NCBI GenBank assembly: GCA_017853885.1
Contig: JAFMIR010000014.1
Coordinates: 1 to 64,000 of the forward strand
Source: Prosthecobacter sp.
GTDB lineage: Bacteria > Verrucomicrobiota > Verrucomicrobiia > Verrucomicrobiales > Verrucomicrobiaceae
DNA: 64,000 nt
Direction: 5' to 3'
Below the pieces are notes generated by a model, which was not told where the DNA came from, searched no databases, and saw only the letters and a program-made list of their open reading frames with translations. Position numbers and translations under genes: made by a program. Shown here in pieces: positions 42,379-49,988 of this stretch (position 1 is the first letter of the stretch; the number at the start of each line of letters is the position of its first letter).

Positions 42379-43407
42379 TCATTTCATGGAAAGCTCGGCA
42401 AGCGATTCGCGGATCAAAGCTGGCCCACGGAAGACCAGCCCAGTGTATATCTGAACGAGCTCGGCACCATGCTGAATCTTGTCGGACGCATCTCTTCCAT
42501 CTAGGATACCGCCAACGCCAACGAGTGGAATACTCGGCTTCAAGAGCCTTCGGAAAGCTTGTAGAATGAGCGTGGATTTGTCACGCACGGGAGCGCCGCT
42601 CAGGCCACCAGCCTCATTCGCCAGAGGATGTCCCGCAACAACTTCGCGATCAATCGTGGTGTTGGTGGCGATGACTCCATCAAGGTTGATTTCGTTGATC
42701 ACACGGGCCAGCGATTCGATTTGAAGATCGTTCAGGTCCGGGGCGATCTTGACGAGCAGTGGCACTCTTTTGCCATATTCTGCCTGGAGCAAAGCCTGCT
42801 GTGTCTTTAAAGTGGTTAGCAGATGCCTCACAGCATCTTCAGCTTGAAGATCCCGCAGGCCCTTAGTGTTTGGGCTGGAGATGTTCACAGTGATGTAATC
42901 CGCTGTGCGGTAGGCGGCCTTCAAGCAGAACGCATAGTCATTCACTGCACTCTCGTTCGGAGTGTCAAAGTTTTTTCCAATGTTTACACCGACGATTGCC
43001 TCGGAGCGCCTCTTTTCGAGGCGCTTCACAGCGCTGATGATGCCCGGGTTATTGAACCCCATGCGATTGATGAGAGCCTTGTGTTCCGGCAAACGGAAGA
43101 GACGCGGCTTGGCATTCCCAGGCTGCGGGCGCGGAGTGAGCGTGCCCACCTCGACATGACCCAAGCCAAGCGCAGCCCAAGCATCCACGGCGCTAGCAGA
43201 TTTATCCATGCCTGCGGCGAGGCCGAGACGGTTTGGAAAGGTCAGCCCCATGCACGAGACAGGTGCAGCCGAGACTCCGACAGAGCGCAGGAGCCCAAGC
43301 TTGTGCGAAATGACCATCATCTTCACGGTCAGTGAGTGCGCCGTTTCTGCGTCGAGGCGAAAGAGCCAAGGCTTAAGGGCGGGGTAGATGAGTTCCAGCC
43401 AAGTCAT
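42379..43407 (-). CDS. pyrD: Dihydroorotate dehydrogenase (quinone), class 2
   Basis: PyrD oxidises dihydroorotate to orotate at the membrane, passing electrons to quinone. The 342-residue protein has the class 2 N-terminal helical membrane-association region (LIYPALKPWLFRLDAETAHSLTV) and the FMN barrel motifs FPNRLGLAAGMDKSASAV, VGTLTPRPQPGNAKPRLFRL, NRMGFNN and VNISSPNTKGLRDLQ, ending PLVGVGGILDGRDASDKI. All fit the usual length of about 340. It is 3 bases from the 5' flank of the SGNH hydrolase stop region and probably follows it in one transcript. Confidence 0.95.
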   Translation of the reverse strand: MTWLELIYPALKPWLFRLDAETAHSLTVKMMVISHKLGLLRSVGVSAAPVSCMGLTFPNRLGLAAGMDKSASAVDAWAALGLGHVEVGTLTPRPQPGNAKPRLFRLPEHKALINRMGFNNPGIISAVKRLEKRRSEAIVGVNIGKNFDTPNESAVNDYAFCLKAAYRTADYITVNISSPNTKGLRDLQAEDAVRHLLTTLKTQQALLQAEYGKRVPLLVKIAPDLNDLQIESLARVINEINLDGVIATNTTIDREVVAGHPLANEAGGLSGAPVRDKSTLILQAFRRLLKPSIPLVGVGGILDGRDASDKIQHGAELVQIYTGLVFRGPALIRESLAELSMK

Positions 43408-43410
43408 GAT

Positions 43411-44058
43411 TCAAAAGAGAGCTTTGATTTTCTCTGCAACGGCTTTGCCCAGCTTTTGATGTGCTGCCGCGTCGAGGTGGATGCCATCGACCGGGCTCGG
43501 CGTGATGATCTCCTGTGTGTTCAAGTAGGCACAGCCGAGGGTGGCTGCGACGGCTTCGTAGTGTTTCGGCAGTTGCTGGCTCCTTGCTTGAGCATCAGTG
43601 AGCTTTGCTTCGAGATCAGGAAGGTGCGAGAGCTGGCCTATGGTCGGTGGACACATAAGAAGCAAGCGTGGCGGTTTGGCCGCGAGACCGGCATCACTGC
43701 CCAATACGGTCTGCACAAGGATTTTTGCCCCGGCGGCGATTTCCGAGGGCGAGACGCCGAAAACATTTTTGAGGTCGTTCGTGCCCAGCATGAGCACCAC
43801 GAGGTCGAGCGGCTTATGTGACTCCAAAAGAGCCGGGAGCACGGCTTTGGCGTTCCGGACTAGGGCAAAAGGATCGTCGTGCACCGTCGTGCGGCCGTTC
43901 TGGCCTTCTTCGATGATCCGGAAGCCTTCACCGAGCTCGCGGGCCAGCACGCCGGTCCACCGCACATCGTGAGGGTGCCGCCGCGGATAACTCTCTGTGA
44001 TACTTTCCGGGATGAATCCCCAAGTGTTCGAATCTCCAAAGCAGAGGATATTTTTCAT
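43411..44058 (-). CDS. SGNH/GDSL-family hydrolase (arylesterase-like)
   Basis: The 215-residue protein carries the four SGNH blocks: FGDSNTWGF with the nucleophilic Ser, a Gly in the EEGQNGRTT region, GTNDLKNVFG with the Asn, and DGIHLDAAAHQKLG with the catalytic Asp-x-x-His. It lacks a signal peptide. The GDSNTWGF type is typical of small esterases active on short acyl or aryl esters. The ATG is preceded by AAGGAGG at 44064-44070, the strongest Shine-Dalgarno sequence noticed in the window. The gene is divergent from the ribosomal protein cluster and adjoins pyrD downstream. Confidence 0.88.
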   Translation of the reverse strand: MKNILCFGDSNTWGFIPESITESYPRRHPHDVRWTGVLARELGEGFRIIEEGQNGRTTVHDDPFALVRNAKAVLPALLESHKPLDLVVLMLGTNDLKNVFGVSPSEIAAGAKILVQTVLGSDAGLAAKPPRLLLMCPPTIGQLSHLPDLEAKLTDAQARSQQLPKHYEAVAATLGCAYLNTQEIITPSPVDGIHLDAAAHQKLGKAVAEKIKALF

Positions 44059-44063
44059 GAAAT

Positions 44064-44070
44064 CCTCCTT
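44064..44070 (-). promoter_or_regulatory. Strong Shine-Dalgarno sequence of the SGNH hydrolase gene
   Basis: AAGGAGG on the minus strand, 5 bases before the ATG. It stands out because most neighbouring core genes have none. Confidence 0.75.
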
Positions 44071-44207
44071 ATGAGCAAGACAGGCTCAAACGCACCGGAA
44101 AACTGTGAAAATCTGGCTTGCGCGAGATTTCTTCTGTGGTAGGCATCCTGCCCCCTTGCTCCGGCTAAGGGCTTTTGATTGTTTCTCCCATCAGCAATCT
44201 TCTTCCA

Positions 44208-44321
44208 ATGCGAGTCCGCACTTCTGTCAAACCTCTCTGCGAACTTTGCCGCGTGATCCGTCGCGCGGGCATTGTTCGTGTCGTCTGCAAAAACCCGCGC
44301 CACAAGCAGCGCCAAGGTTGA
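44208..44321 (+). CDS. rpmJ: 50S ribosomal protein L36 (bL36)
   Basis: A 37-codon gene encoding [19 protein letters not shown] followed by [18 protein letters not shown]. The zinc ribbon ligands Cys11, Cys14, Cys27 and His32 are all present, so this is the zinc-binding (C+) form. It is the first gene of the rpmJ-rpsM-rpsK-rpsD cluster, 24 bases ahead of rpsM, as in many bacteria. The ATG has no Shine-Dalgarno sequence. Confidence 0.96.
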   Translation: MRVRTSVKPLCELCRVIRRAGIVRVVCKNPRHKQRQG

Positions 44322-44345
44322 TTTTTCACCTCAATACACGTTCTT

Positions 44346-44723
44346 ATGCCCCGCCTGCTCGGAGTCGAAATCCCCAACGACAAAAAGATCGAGTACTCGT
44401 TGCCCTACATTTACGGCATCGGTCTCCCCATCAGCCGCAAAGTTCTTGCCGCGACGAAGATTGATCCAAACACCCGCGCTGGTGAGCTCACCGATGAGCA
44501 GATCGCTCTGATCACACAGGTCATCCAAGGCATGAAGTTGCCGATCGAAGGTGACCTTCGCCGCGAGATTCAGATGCACATGAAACGCATATTGGGCATC
44601 AACTGCTACCGTGCTCACCGCCATCGCCGCGGTCTTCCTGTGCGCGGTCAGCGCACGCATACCAACGCTCGCACTCGCAAAGGACCGCGTAAGACCGTTG
44701 GTGCCCAGAAGGCCTCTAAGTAA
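44346..44723 (+). CDS. rpsM: 30S ribosomal protein S13 (uS13)
   Basis: S13 sits in the head of the small subunit and contacts the P-site tRNA. The 125-residue product begins MPRLLGVEIPNDKKIEYSLPYIYGIG and contains the helix-two-turn-helix end LRREIQMHMKRILGINCYRAHRHRRGLPVRGQRT, with the basic tail RTRKGPRKTVGAQKASK reaching towards tRNA. Length and residues are normal. No Shine-Dalgarno sequence precedes the ATG. Confidence 0.97.
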   Translation: MPRLLGVEIPNDKKIEYSLPYIYGIGLPISRKVLAATKIDPNTRAGELTDEQIALITQVIQGMKLPIEGDLRREIQMHMKRILGINCYRAHRHRRGLPVRGQRTHTNARTRKGPRKTVGAQKASK

Positions 44724-44750
44724 TCCTCAACGCCAAGCACTTTATCCAAC

Positions 44751-45281
44751 ATGGCTGACGAAATCATACCGGCACCCCCCGCTGAAGCTACGGCTGCACC
44801 TACTCCGGCCCCCGCCATACCTGCGGCTGACAAACAACCCACCAGTGGCGATCGCCAAGTGTCTCAGAGCATATGGGCTGAGATCGGCGGTGAGGAAGAA
44901 GGCTCCAAAATTGTTAAGGCCAAGGGTTCCAAAAATGTTACCAGTGGCATTGTTCACGTCAAAGCCACCTTCAACAATACCATCGTCACGGTAACGGATA
45001 AAACAGGAGCGAAAATCGGCTCTTCCTCCGCTGGCAAGATGGGCTTCCGAGGTTCCCGCAAGGGCACAGCCTACGCCGCTCAAGTTGTTGCACAGGATGC
45101 CTGCCGCCAAGCCATGGGTCACGGTCTTCGCGAAGCTGAAGTGCGCCTCAACGGCCCTGGTTCAGGACGTGAATCCGCCGTGCGCGCCGTGCAAGCCCTC
45201 GGTGTCGAAGTGACGGCCATCAAAGATGTCACCCCCATTCCGCACAATGGCTGCCGCCCGCCCCAGTCCCGTCGCGTCTAA
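44751..45281 (+). CDS. rpsK: 30S ribosomal protein S11 (uS11) with long N-terminal extension
   Basis: S11 forms part of the platform near the mRNA exit. The core (about residue 55 to 176: [35 protein letters not shown], ending [14 protein letters not shown]) is standard. Ahead of it are about 50 extra residues rich in Ala, Pro and Glu ([20 protein letters not shown], then [20 protein letters not shown]), likely disordered and acidic, whereas usual S11 proteins begin with a short basic tail and total about 130 residues. No internal ATG near the core start was noticed, so the extension is probably translated. Confidence 0.96.
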   Translation: MADEIIPAPPAEATAAPTPAPAIPAADKQPTSGDRQVSQSIWAEIGGEEEGSKIVKAKGSKNVTSGIVHVKATFNNTIVTVTDKTGAKIGSSSAGKMGFRGSRKGTAYAAQVVAQDACRQAMGHGLREAEVRLNGPGSGRESAVRAVQALGVEVTAIKDVTPIPHNGCRPPQSRRV

Positions 45282-45309
45282 TTTGAATTCTTTTCCCCTT
45301 ATCTGACTC

Positions 45310-45921
45310 ATGGCTCGCTACACAGGACCTCGTGAAAAAATCGCTCGCCGTTTCGGTGTTGCGCTTTTTGGCCCCTCCAAAGCTCTCGAATTGCGCAATT
45401 TCCCCCCCGGTCAGCACGGTGCCCGTAACACTCGCCGTAAGACCTCGGAATACGGCACCGCCCTAATTGAGAAGCAGAAACTCCGCTTCCAGTATGGAGT
45501 ACTCGAAAAACAATTTCGTCGCTTCTTCGCAGAGGCCCAACGCCGCAAAGGCGTAACCGGTGAAATTCTTCTACAGATGCTCGAGCTCCGCCTCGACAAC
45601 GTTTGCTATCGCATGGGTTTCGCAAACACGCGTTTTGCCGCTCGTCAGCTCGTCTCCCACCGTCATATTACTGTAAACGGCAAAGTCGTGAACATTGCCA
45701 GCTACCAATGCAAGGCAGGCGATGTTGTGTCGGTGAAGAATGCTCCGCGCTCGCAACAGCTTGTCAGCAAGTTCTTGGAAATGACCGCAGGCTCCCCCAC
45801 CTCCGACTGGATGACGGTGGACCGAGATGCCGTGAAGGGCACTGTCAATCGAGCCCCTGTGCGTGAGGAGATCGCTCCTATTGCGAACGAACAGCTTGTC
45901 GTCGAATTGTATTCTCGCTGA
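45310..45921 (+). CDS. rpsD: 30S ribosomal protein S4 (uS4)
   Basis: S4 initiates small-subunit assembly by binding 16S rRNA. The 203-residue product starts MARYTGPREKIARRFGVALFGPS and has the S4 RNA-binding motif ELRLDNVCYRMGFANTRFAARQLVSHRHITVNGKVVNIASYQCKAGD. The N-terminal region lacks the four-cysteine zinc site, so it is the zinc-free form. In most bacteria rpoA and rplQ follow; here a hairpin terminator follows at once and neither gene is present downstream. Confidence 0.97.
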   Translation: MARYTGPREKIARRFGVALFGPSKALELRNFPPGQHGARNTRRKTSEYGTALIEKQKLRFQYGVLEKQFRRFFAEAQRRKGVTGEILLQMLELRLDNVCYRMGFANTRFAARQLVSHRHITVNGKVVNIASYQCKAGDVVSVKNAPRSQQLVSKFLEMTAGSPTSDWMTVDRDAVKGTVNRAPVREEIAPIANEQLVVELYSR

Positions 45922-45949
45922 TTCTTCAACGGAGTGCATTTTCTTCTTC

Positions 45950-45977
45950 AAAAGGGACGCTTCCGAGCGTCCCTTTT
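45950..45977 (+). terminator. Strong hairpin terminator after rpsD
   Basis: AAAAGGGACGCT and AGCGTCCCTTTT form a perfect 12-bp stem around a TCCG loop, with the T-run built into the descending arm. It ends the ribosomal protein unit and, being symmetric, would also work for the minus strand. Confidence 0.88.
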
Positions 45978-46026
45978 GCATTCCCAACGTCGGAATGATT
46001 ACTTTTACCCCTAGCAAGCACCTTTC

Positions 46027-46329
46027 ATGTCCCCCAACCGCATCGAACTCATCGGAAACGAAGTCGCCATTCTCTGGAGTGATGGGCATGAGCAATTCAT
46101 CGTCATGGAAAAGCTGCGCGCCGCTTCACCAAGCGCTGAAAACACCGGGGAACGAGACCTCTTAGGCCGCCAATATGGTGGTAGCACGCAAAAAAACTTC
46201 CCTTCTGTTACCGTGCGAGACTGGCGGATGATTGGTGGATATGCCATCCAGTTTGATTTCAGCGATGGTCACAACACCGGACTCTACACCTTCGACTATC
46301 TGCGAATGCTCGATGCTCCAGCCAGCTAA
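46027..46329 (+). CDS. DUF971 domain protein
   Basis: The 100-residue protein matches the DUF971/GBBH-like N-terminal domain: NRIELIGNEVAILWSDGHEQFIVMEKLR at the start and GGYAIQFDFSDGHNTGLYTFDYLRML at the end, where the HxxGLY/SxxYL motif is characteristic. The domain occurs fused to gamma-butyrobetaine hydroxylase in eukaryotes and alone, or near Fe-S scaffolds such as Mrp, in bacteria; its role is not firmly known. It stands alone between the rpsD terminator and convergent mcsB. Confidence 0.88.
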   Translation: MSPNRIELIGNEVAILWSDGHEQFIVMEKLRAASPSAENTGERDLLGRQYGGSTQKNFPSVTVRDWRMIGGYAIQFDFSDGHNTGLYTFDYLRMLDAPAS

Positions 46330-46420
46330 GCGTGTCAGAAACTCTCCAACTTCACAGTCCTAGCAATAGAGACGCCAAAAGTCTTGGAACACTTTTACAT
46401 TCTCGTGAAACACACCACCC

Positions 46421-47515
46421 CTATGAAGCTCCAGACGGAGGCGCTGGATTTGTCGGGCCCGTGATGGCCTGCAATCGGGAACGGGTGATTTCCGCACGTG
46501 CGACATCACGTTCTTCAGGGGAAAGTTCTCGATCGGCACCGAGTTGAAGATGTGCGGGCTGAATTTCGAGCAGAAGCAAGTCTAGCAAACTGCGGTCGCA
46601 GTTGGTGATGATGTCGAGATCGGCTCCCAAGCGTAACATGGATAACAAATTCAACGCCTCTTTTGAAGTAAGCACATGAGCGTAGCGCAAGATGGCGTAG
46701 GCGCGGCCCACTTGGTCACTGAGCATGGTCTGATGGTCTTCGATCAGTTTTGCGCGAGCAGTCTGCTCACTACGAATCACTCCCTCGATGACTTTTTCAA
46801 TTTGCGTGATGATCTCCGGCTCAGATTCGCCCAGTGTGTGCTGGTTGGAGATTTGGAACAGATTGCCCAGCGCCTCAGTGCCCTCGCCGTACAGACCGCG
46901 CACGGCAAGACCGATCTTACCGACGGCCTTGATGACCGGATTGATTTGATCCAGCAGAACGAGAGCCGGTAGGTGAACCATCACGGAAGCACGCATCCCG
47001 GTGCCAAGATTGGTCGGGCAGGCGGTGAGGAATCCGAGAGTGCCATCAAAAGCATATGGCAAAGCCGCATCCATCTCTGTATCAATACGATCGACGAGCT
47101 CGTACGCTCCGCGGAGATTCAATCCGGGACGGATACCTTGGAGACGGAAGTGATCCTCCTCATTGATCATGACTGAGATACTCTGCTTGCGATCAATCAC
47201 CACGGCGCAACCCGTGGTGCGGGCCGCATGCTCACGACTGACTAGATGCCGCTCCACAAGCACTTGTTTACGGATTTTGCTCAGCTCTGTGTAATCGACA
47301 CTGTATCCATCTCGCATCTCCGGCAATTCCTCAACTACAGGCCGAGCAGCTTTCAGCAGTTCGATGCGCTGATGCTCCTGCGAGAAGCCGGGAAAAGGAA
47401 ATCCACGCAGATTACGAGCCAGCCTCACACGCGAGGTCATGACGATCTCAGAGTGTGGACCACTGCCCTTCATCCAATCGGCAGGGTTTTTAATCAGGGT
47501 GGAAAATCGCATCAT
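46421..47515 (-). CDS. mcsB: Protein arginine kinase McsB
   Basis: McsB phosphorylates arginine residues on proteins, marking them for ClpC-ClpP in Firmicutes. The 364-residue protein has the phosphagen-kinase fold: SEIVMTSRVRLARNLRGFPFP (ATP-binding arginines), SVMINEEDHFRLQ, and LGFLTACPTNLGTGMRASVMVHLPAL with the conserved Cys. RTTGCAVVIDRKQ and GLYGEGTEALGNLFQISNQHTLG are also family segments. It follows mcsA on the minus strand, 27 bases apart. The C-terminal end is Pro/Ala rich (GPTNPAPPSGAS). The usual ctsR repressor gene is absent and clpC is 24 kb away. Confidence 0.95.
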   Translation of the reverse strand: MMRFSTLIKNPADWMKGSGPHSEIVMTSRVRLARNLRGFPFPGFSQEHQRIELLKAARPVVEELPEMRDGYSVDYTELSKIRKQVLVERHLVSREHAARTTGCAVVIDRKQSISVMINEEDHFRLQGIRPGLNLRGAYELVDRIDTEMDAALPYAFDGTLGFLTACPTNLGTGMRASVMVHLPALVLLDQINPVIKAVGKIGLAVRGLYGEGTEALGNLFQISNQHTLGESEPEIITQIEKVIEGVIRSEQTARAKLIEDHQTMLSDQVGRAYAILRYAHVLTSKEALNLLSMLRLGADLDIITNCDRSLLDLLLLEIQPAHLQLGADRELSPEERDVARAEITRSRLQAITGPTNPAPPSGAS

Positions 47516-47542
47516 GGCATGGCTAGTGAAGGCAGTGTCAGC

Positions 47543-48127
47543 TCATTTGGAGGCGCTGTCTTTTGTCTGCCGATCAATCTCCGCCTTGATGGTGGCAGCG
47601 TCCTCATAGCGCTCTTCTTTAACAGCAAGATCCAGTTCGGCCCGAAGCTTGTTTAGATCAGGTGGAGCAGAAGGTTTTTCCTTGGGATTGATAGGAGGCG
47701 CGGAGGTTGTCGATGTCACCACTGGCAGCACAGCGGCTGGAACGCTGCTGCGGCGTGGTTTAGTCGTTGGGGCGGCAGCAATGATAGCGCTGGGTCGCTT
47801 ACCCACGTGTCGCGTGCCTTTATGCATGCCACGAAGCAGCCCATCCAGCCCTTCACGAAAACTGTCGTAGCATTCAGGACATCCCATACGACCAATCTTC
47901 TTCAACTGAGCCGCCGTGAAACCACATGTTGGGCAGGCGAGGTCGGGCGTTGCCTCCGCACTGCGGATTGTCGAGCTGACAAAAGCCTCAGCAAGCCCGA
48001 AGCCCGTCACCTCGGTCACGCCCTTGGCTTTTGAGCAGGACTCACATAGGTTCACCGTGGTCATTTGACCATTGATGATCTGGGTGAGGAATACCGTTGC
48101 CTCTGCTTCGCAAACATCGCATTTCAT
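47543..48127 (-). CDS. mcsA: McsA-like zinc-finger activator of McsB
   Basis: The 194-residue protein has two CxxC pairs near the start (MKCDVCEAEATVF and NLCESCSKAKG) and two more in LACPTCGFTAAQLKKIGRMGCPECYDSF, the arrangement of McsA, which binds zinc and activates McsB. The C-terminal 35 residues (PDLNKLRAELDLAVKEERYEDAATIKAEIDRQ) form a UVR motif, as in McsA and ClpC. A Pro/Ser-rich linker lies between. It is directly upstream of mcsB. In this family McsA and ClpC share the UVR motif, which supports joint function here despite distant genes. Confidence 0.9.
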   Translation of the reverse strand: MKCDVCEAEATVFLTQIINGQMTTVNLCESCSKAKGVTEVTGFGLAEAFVSSTIRSAEATPDLACPTCGFTAAQLKKIGRMGCPECYDSFREGLDGLLRGMHKGTRHVGKRPSAIIAAAPTTKPRRSSVPAAVLPVVTSTTSAPPINPKEKPSAPPDLNKLRAELDLAVKEERYEDAATIKAEIDRQTKDSASK

Positions 48128-48164
48128 GGGTTTGATGAATCGTTAGGACGGAGATGGGGGTGCG

Positions 48165-48779
48165 TCAACCAATGCCCTGTTCCACTCGCCATTCCGCCAG
48201 CGCCTGCTCGAATTCCGAATGCTTGGCAAAGCTGTAATGAAAAGTCCGGAAGCCCAGCCGCGAGGCCGTTTCAATATTGGGCATGAGGTCATCCACATAG
48301 AAAGTCCGCAACGGATCAAGGCCGAACTTCTCGATCGTAAGCCGGAAGATCTCCTCGCCCGGCTTCGAACATCGCGCCTGGTGCGAATAGACGCCGTCCG
48401 CGAAACACTCAAAGATACCGTAGGTGCGCCAGAAGTAGTCTTTGTGCAGGCCGCTCGTATTCGAAAGCAAATACATCGGCACCTTGCCCGCAATGGCTGT
48501 CAGCGATTTCTTCATCAACAGGTTCTCGCTGAAAATCTCGCACCAGATGGTGATGAACTCCTCAGCCGTTCCAGCGAAACTCGTGAGCCGCATGCCCTCT
48601 CGCACAAATTCTTGGTCATCCATTTGACCATTCTCGTAAGGAACTTTGATGCCATCAAACAAAGCCAGCACTATCTCCTCCGGATGTGGACACTTCTCCG
48701 CCAGTCGCCGTGCAGCGGGCGCAAAATCAAAATCAATAAGTACTTTCCCAACGTCAGAAACAAAGGTCGGCGCGGACAT
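48165..48779 (-). CDS. HAD-superfamily hydrolase (YihX-like)
   Basis: From ATG 48779 (MSAPTFVSDVGKVLIDFDFAPAARRLAEK) the 204-residue protein shows the HAD motifs in order: motif I with Asp in SDVGKVLIDFD, motif II Thr/Ser in LLSNTSGLHKDYF, motif III Lys in SKPGEEIFRLTIEK and motif IV in TFYVDDLMPNIETASRLGFRTFHY. This is the alpha-D-glucose-1-phosphate phosphatase YihX / haloacid dehalogenase-like cap-1 group. Motif I has Ser in place of the usual Phe before the Asp. The substrate is unknown. It is upstream of mcsA on the same strand, 37 bases apart. Confidence 0.85.
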   Translation of the reverse strand: MSAPTFVSDVGKVLIDFDFAPAARRLAEKCPHPEEIVLALFDGIKVPYENGQMDDQEFVREGMRLTSFAGTAEEFITIWCEIFSENLLMKKSLTAIAGKVPMYLLSNTSGLHKDYFWRTYGIFECFADGVYSHQARCSKPGEEIFRLTIEKFGLDPLRTFYVDDLMPNIETASRLGFRTFHYSFAKHSEFEQALAEWRVEQGIG

Positions 48780-49015
48780 GTGAAGGCGAGAGTGCTGACA
48801 CAAGTTCATACGGCAAGCACAAATCCTTCATCCTACCGCAGCATAACCCGTGCCTGCATGAAGATTCATGAACACCGCAAGGCAGCGATGAGTGTCGTCG
48901 CAAATGTCGAACCATGCCATGCATGCCGTAGGAATCTTGCGGAATCGAATGCCAACTTTTTCCAGCCAATGTTTTGTCACCAAGCGTAATCTCGACACAG
49001 ATGCACAGCTTTTCT

Positions 49016-49924
49016 ATGCGTAAGTTCCATATGATACTCGATTACGCCCTGTGGCCGCTTCTGGTCATCGGGGCACTCATTCCCACCGCCATCGGCATCC
49101 ATGCTGGACACGGAAAGCTGGCTTTTAATTTAACTTACTTCGGCTTTGCCATCGTGCTCTGCATCCTCGAACGGCTTCGCCCGCATGAGCGCGAATGGTT
49201 GAAGAACGATGGTCAAATGGCGCCGGATCTGGCGCACACCGTCTTCACGAAGACCTTCGTGCAACTCGTCATCATGATGCTTGGCTACTACGGCCTCGTC
49301 AGCACCGTCGGAGGAGCGTCTGGCACGGGACCATGGCCGAATCACTGGCCCATGTGGGCACAGGTGATTTTAGCGCTCGTCGTAGCCGAGTTCGGTCTCT
49401 ATTGGGCCCACCGCATCGCACACACTTGGATGCCTCTCTGGCATTTCCATGCCGTCCACCACAGTGTCAAAAAGTTATGGTTTTTCAATACCGGACGCTT
49501 TCACATCATCGACACACTCAAGAGTGTCATTTTCAGCGGACCACTGCTCTGGCTTGCCGGGACACCAAATGATGTCGTGCAGTATTTTGGGGCCATCACC
49601 GCCTACATCGGATTCCTCACGCACTGCAACATCCGCATGAAGTTCGGCTGGCTGAACTACCTCTTTAACACGCCTGAACTGCATCGTTGGCATCACAGCA
49701 CCGACCTACGCGAGGGAGACAAGAACTACGGCGAGAACCTCATGCTTTGGGACATCATCTTCCGCTCTTTCTACCTTGACCCCACGCGGCTTCGTCCAGA
49801 CATGATCGGCATCAAGTCGGCCATGCCGAAGACCTTTCTAGCCCAGATCGCCATGCCCTTTCGTTGGCACTCCTACCAACACCGCTATAAAGCAGGAGAA
49901 ATAGGCCAAGATAAGCTAATGTAA
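49016..49924 (+). CDS. Sterol desaturase / fatty acid hydroxylase family membrane protein
   Basis: From ATG 49016 (MRKFHMILDYALWPLLVIGALI) the 302-residue protein has about five hydrophobic segments and the three His boxes of the di-iron membrane hydroxylases: HRIAH, HFHAVHHSV and ELHRWHHS. Also present are GRFHIIDTLK and GENLMLWDIIFRSFY, typical of bacterial members. These enzymes hydroxylate or desaturate lipids using O2. A TTG-start extension of 14 residues upstream is possible but unlikely. It is divergent from the HAD gene and convergent with the M60-like peptidase gene. Confidence 0.88.
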   Translation: MRKFHMILDYALWPLLVIGALIPTAIGIHAGHGKLAFNLTYFGFAIVLCILERLRPHEREWLKNDGQMAPDLAHTVFTKTFVQLVIMMLGYYGLVSTVGGASGTGPWPNHWPMWAQVILALVVAEFGLYWAHRIAHTWMPLWHFHAVHHSVKKLWFFNTGRFHIIDTLKSVIFSGPLLWLAGTPNDVVQYFGAITAYIGFLTHCNIRMKFGWLNYLFNTPELHRWHHSTDLREGDKNYGENLMLWDIIFRSFYLDPTRLRPDMIGIKSAMPKTFLAQIAMPFRWHSYQHRYKAGEIGQDKLM

Positions 49925-49988
49925 TCATAGGTTAGAAGTGTCTGAAAAAGCATGATAGCTCAAACCATGGATCCAAGTGGCATCATGG

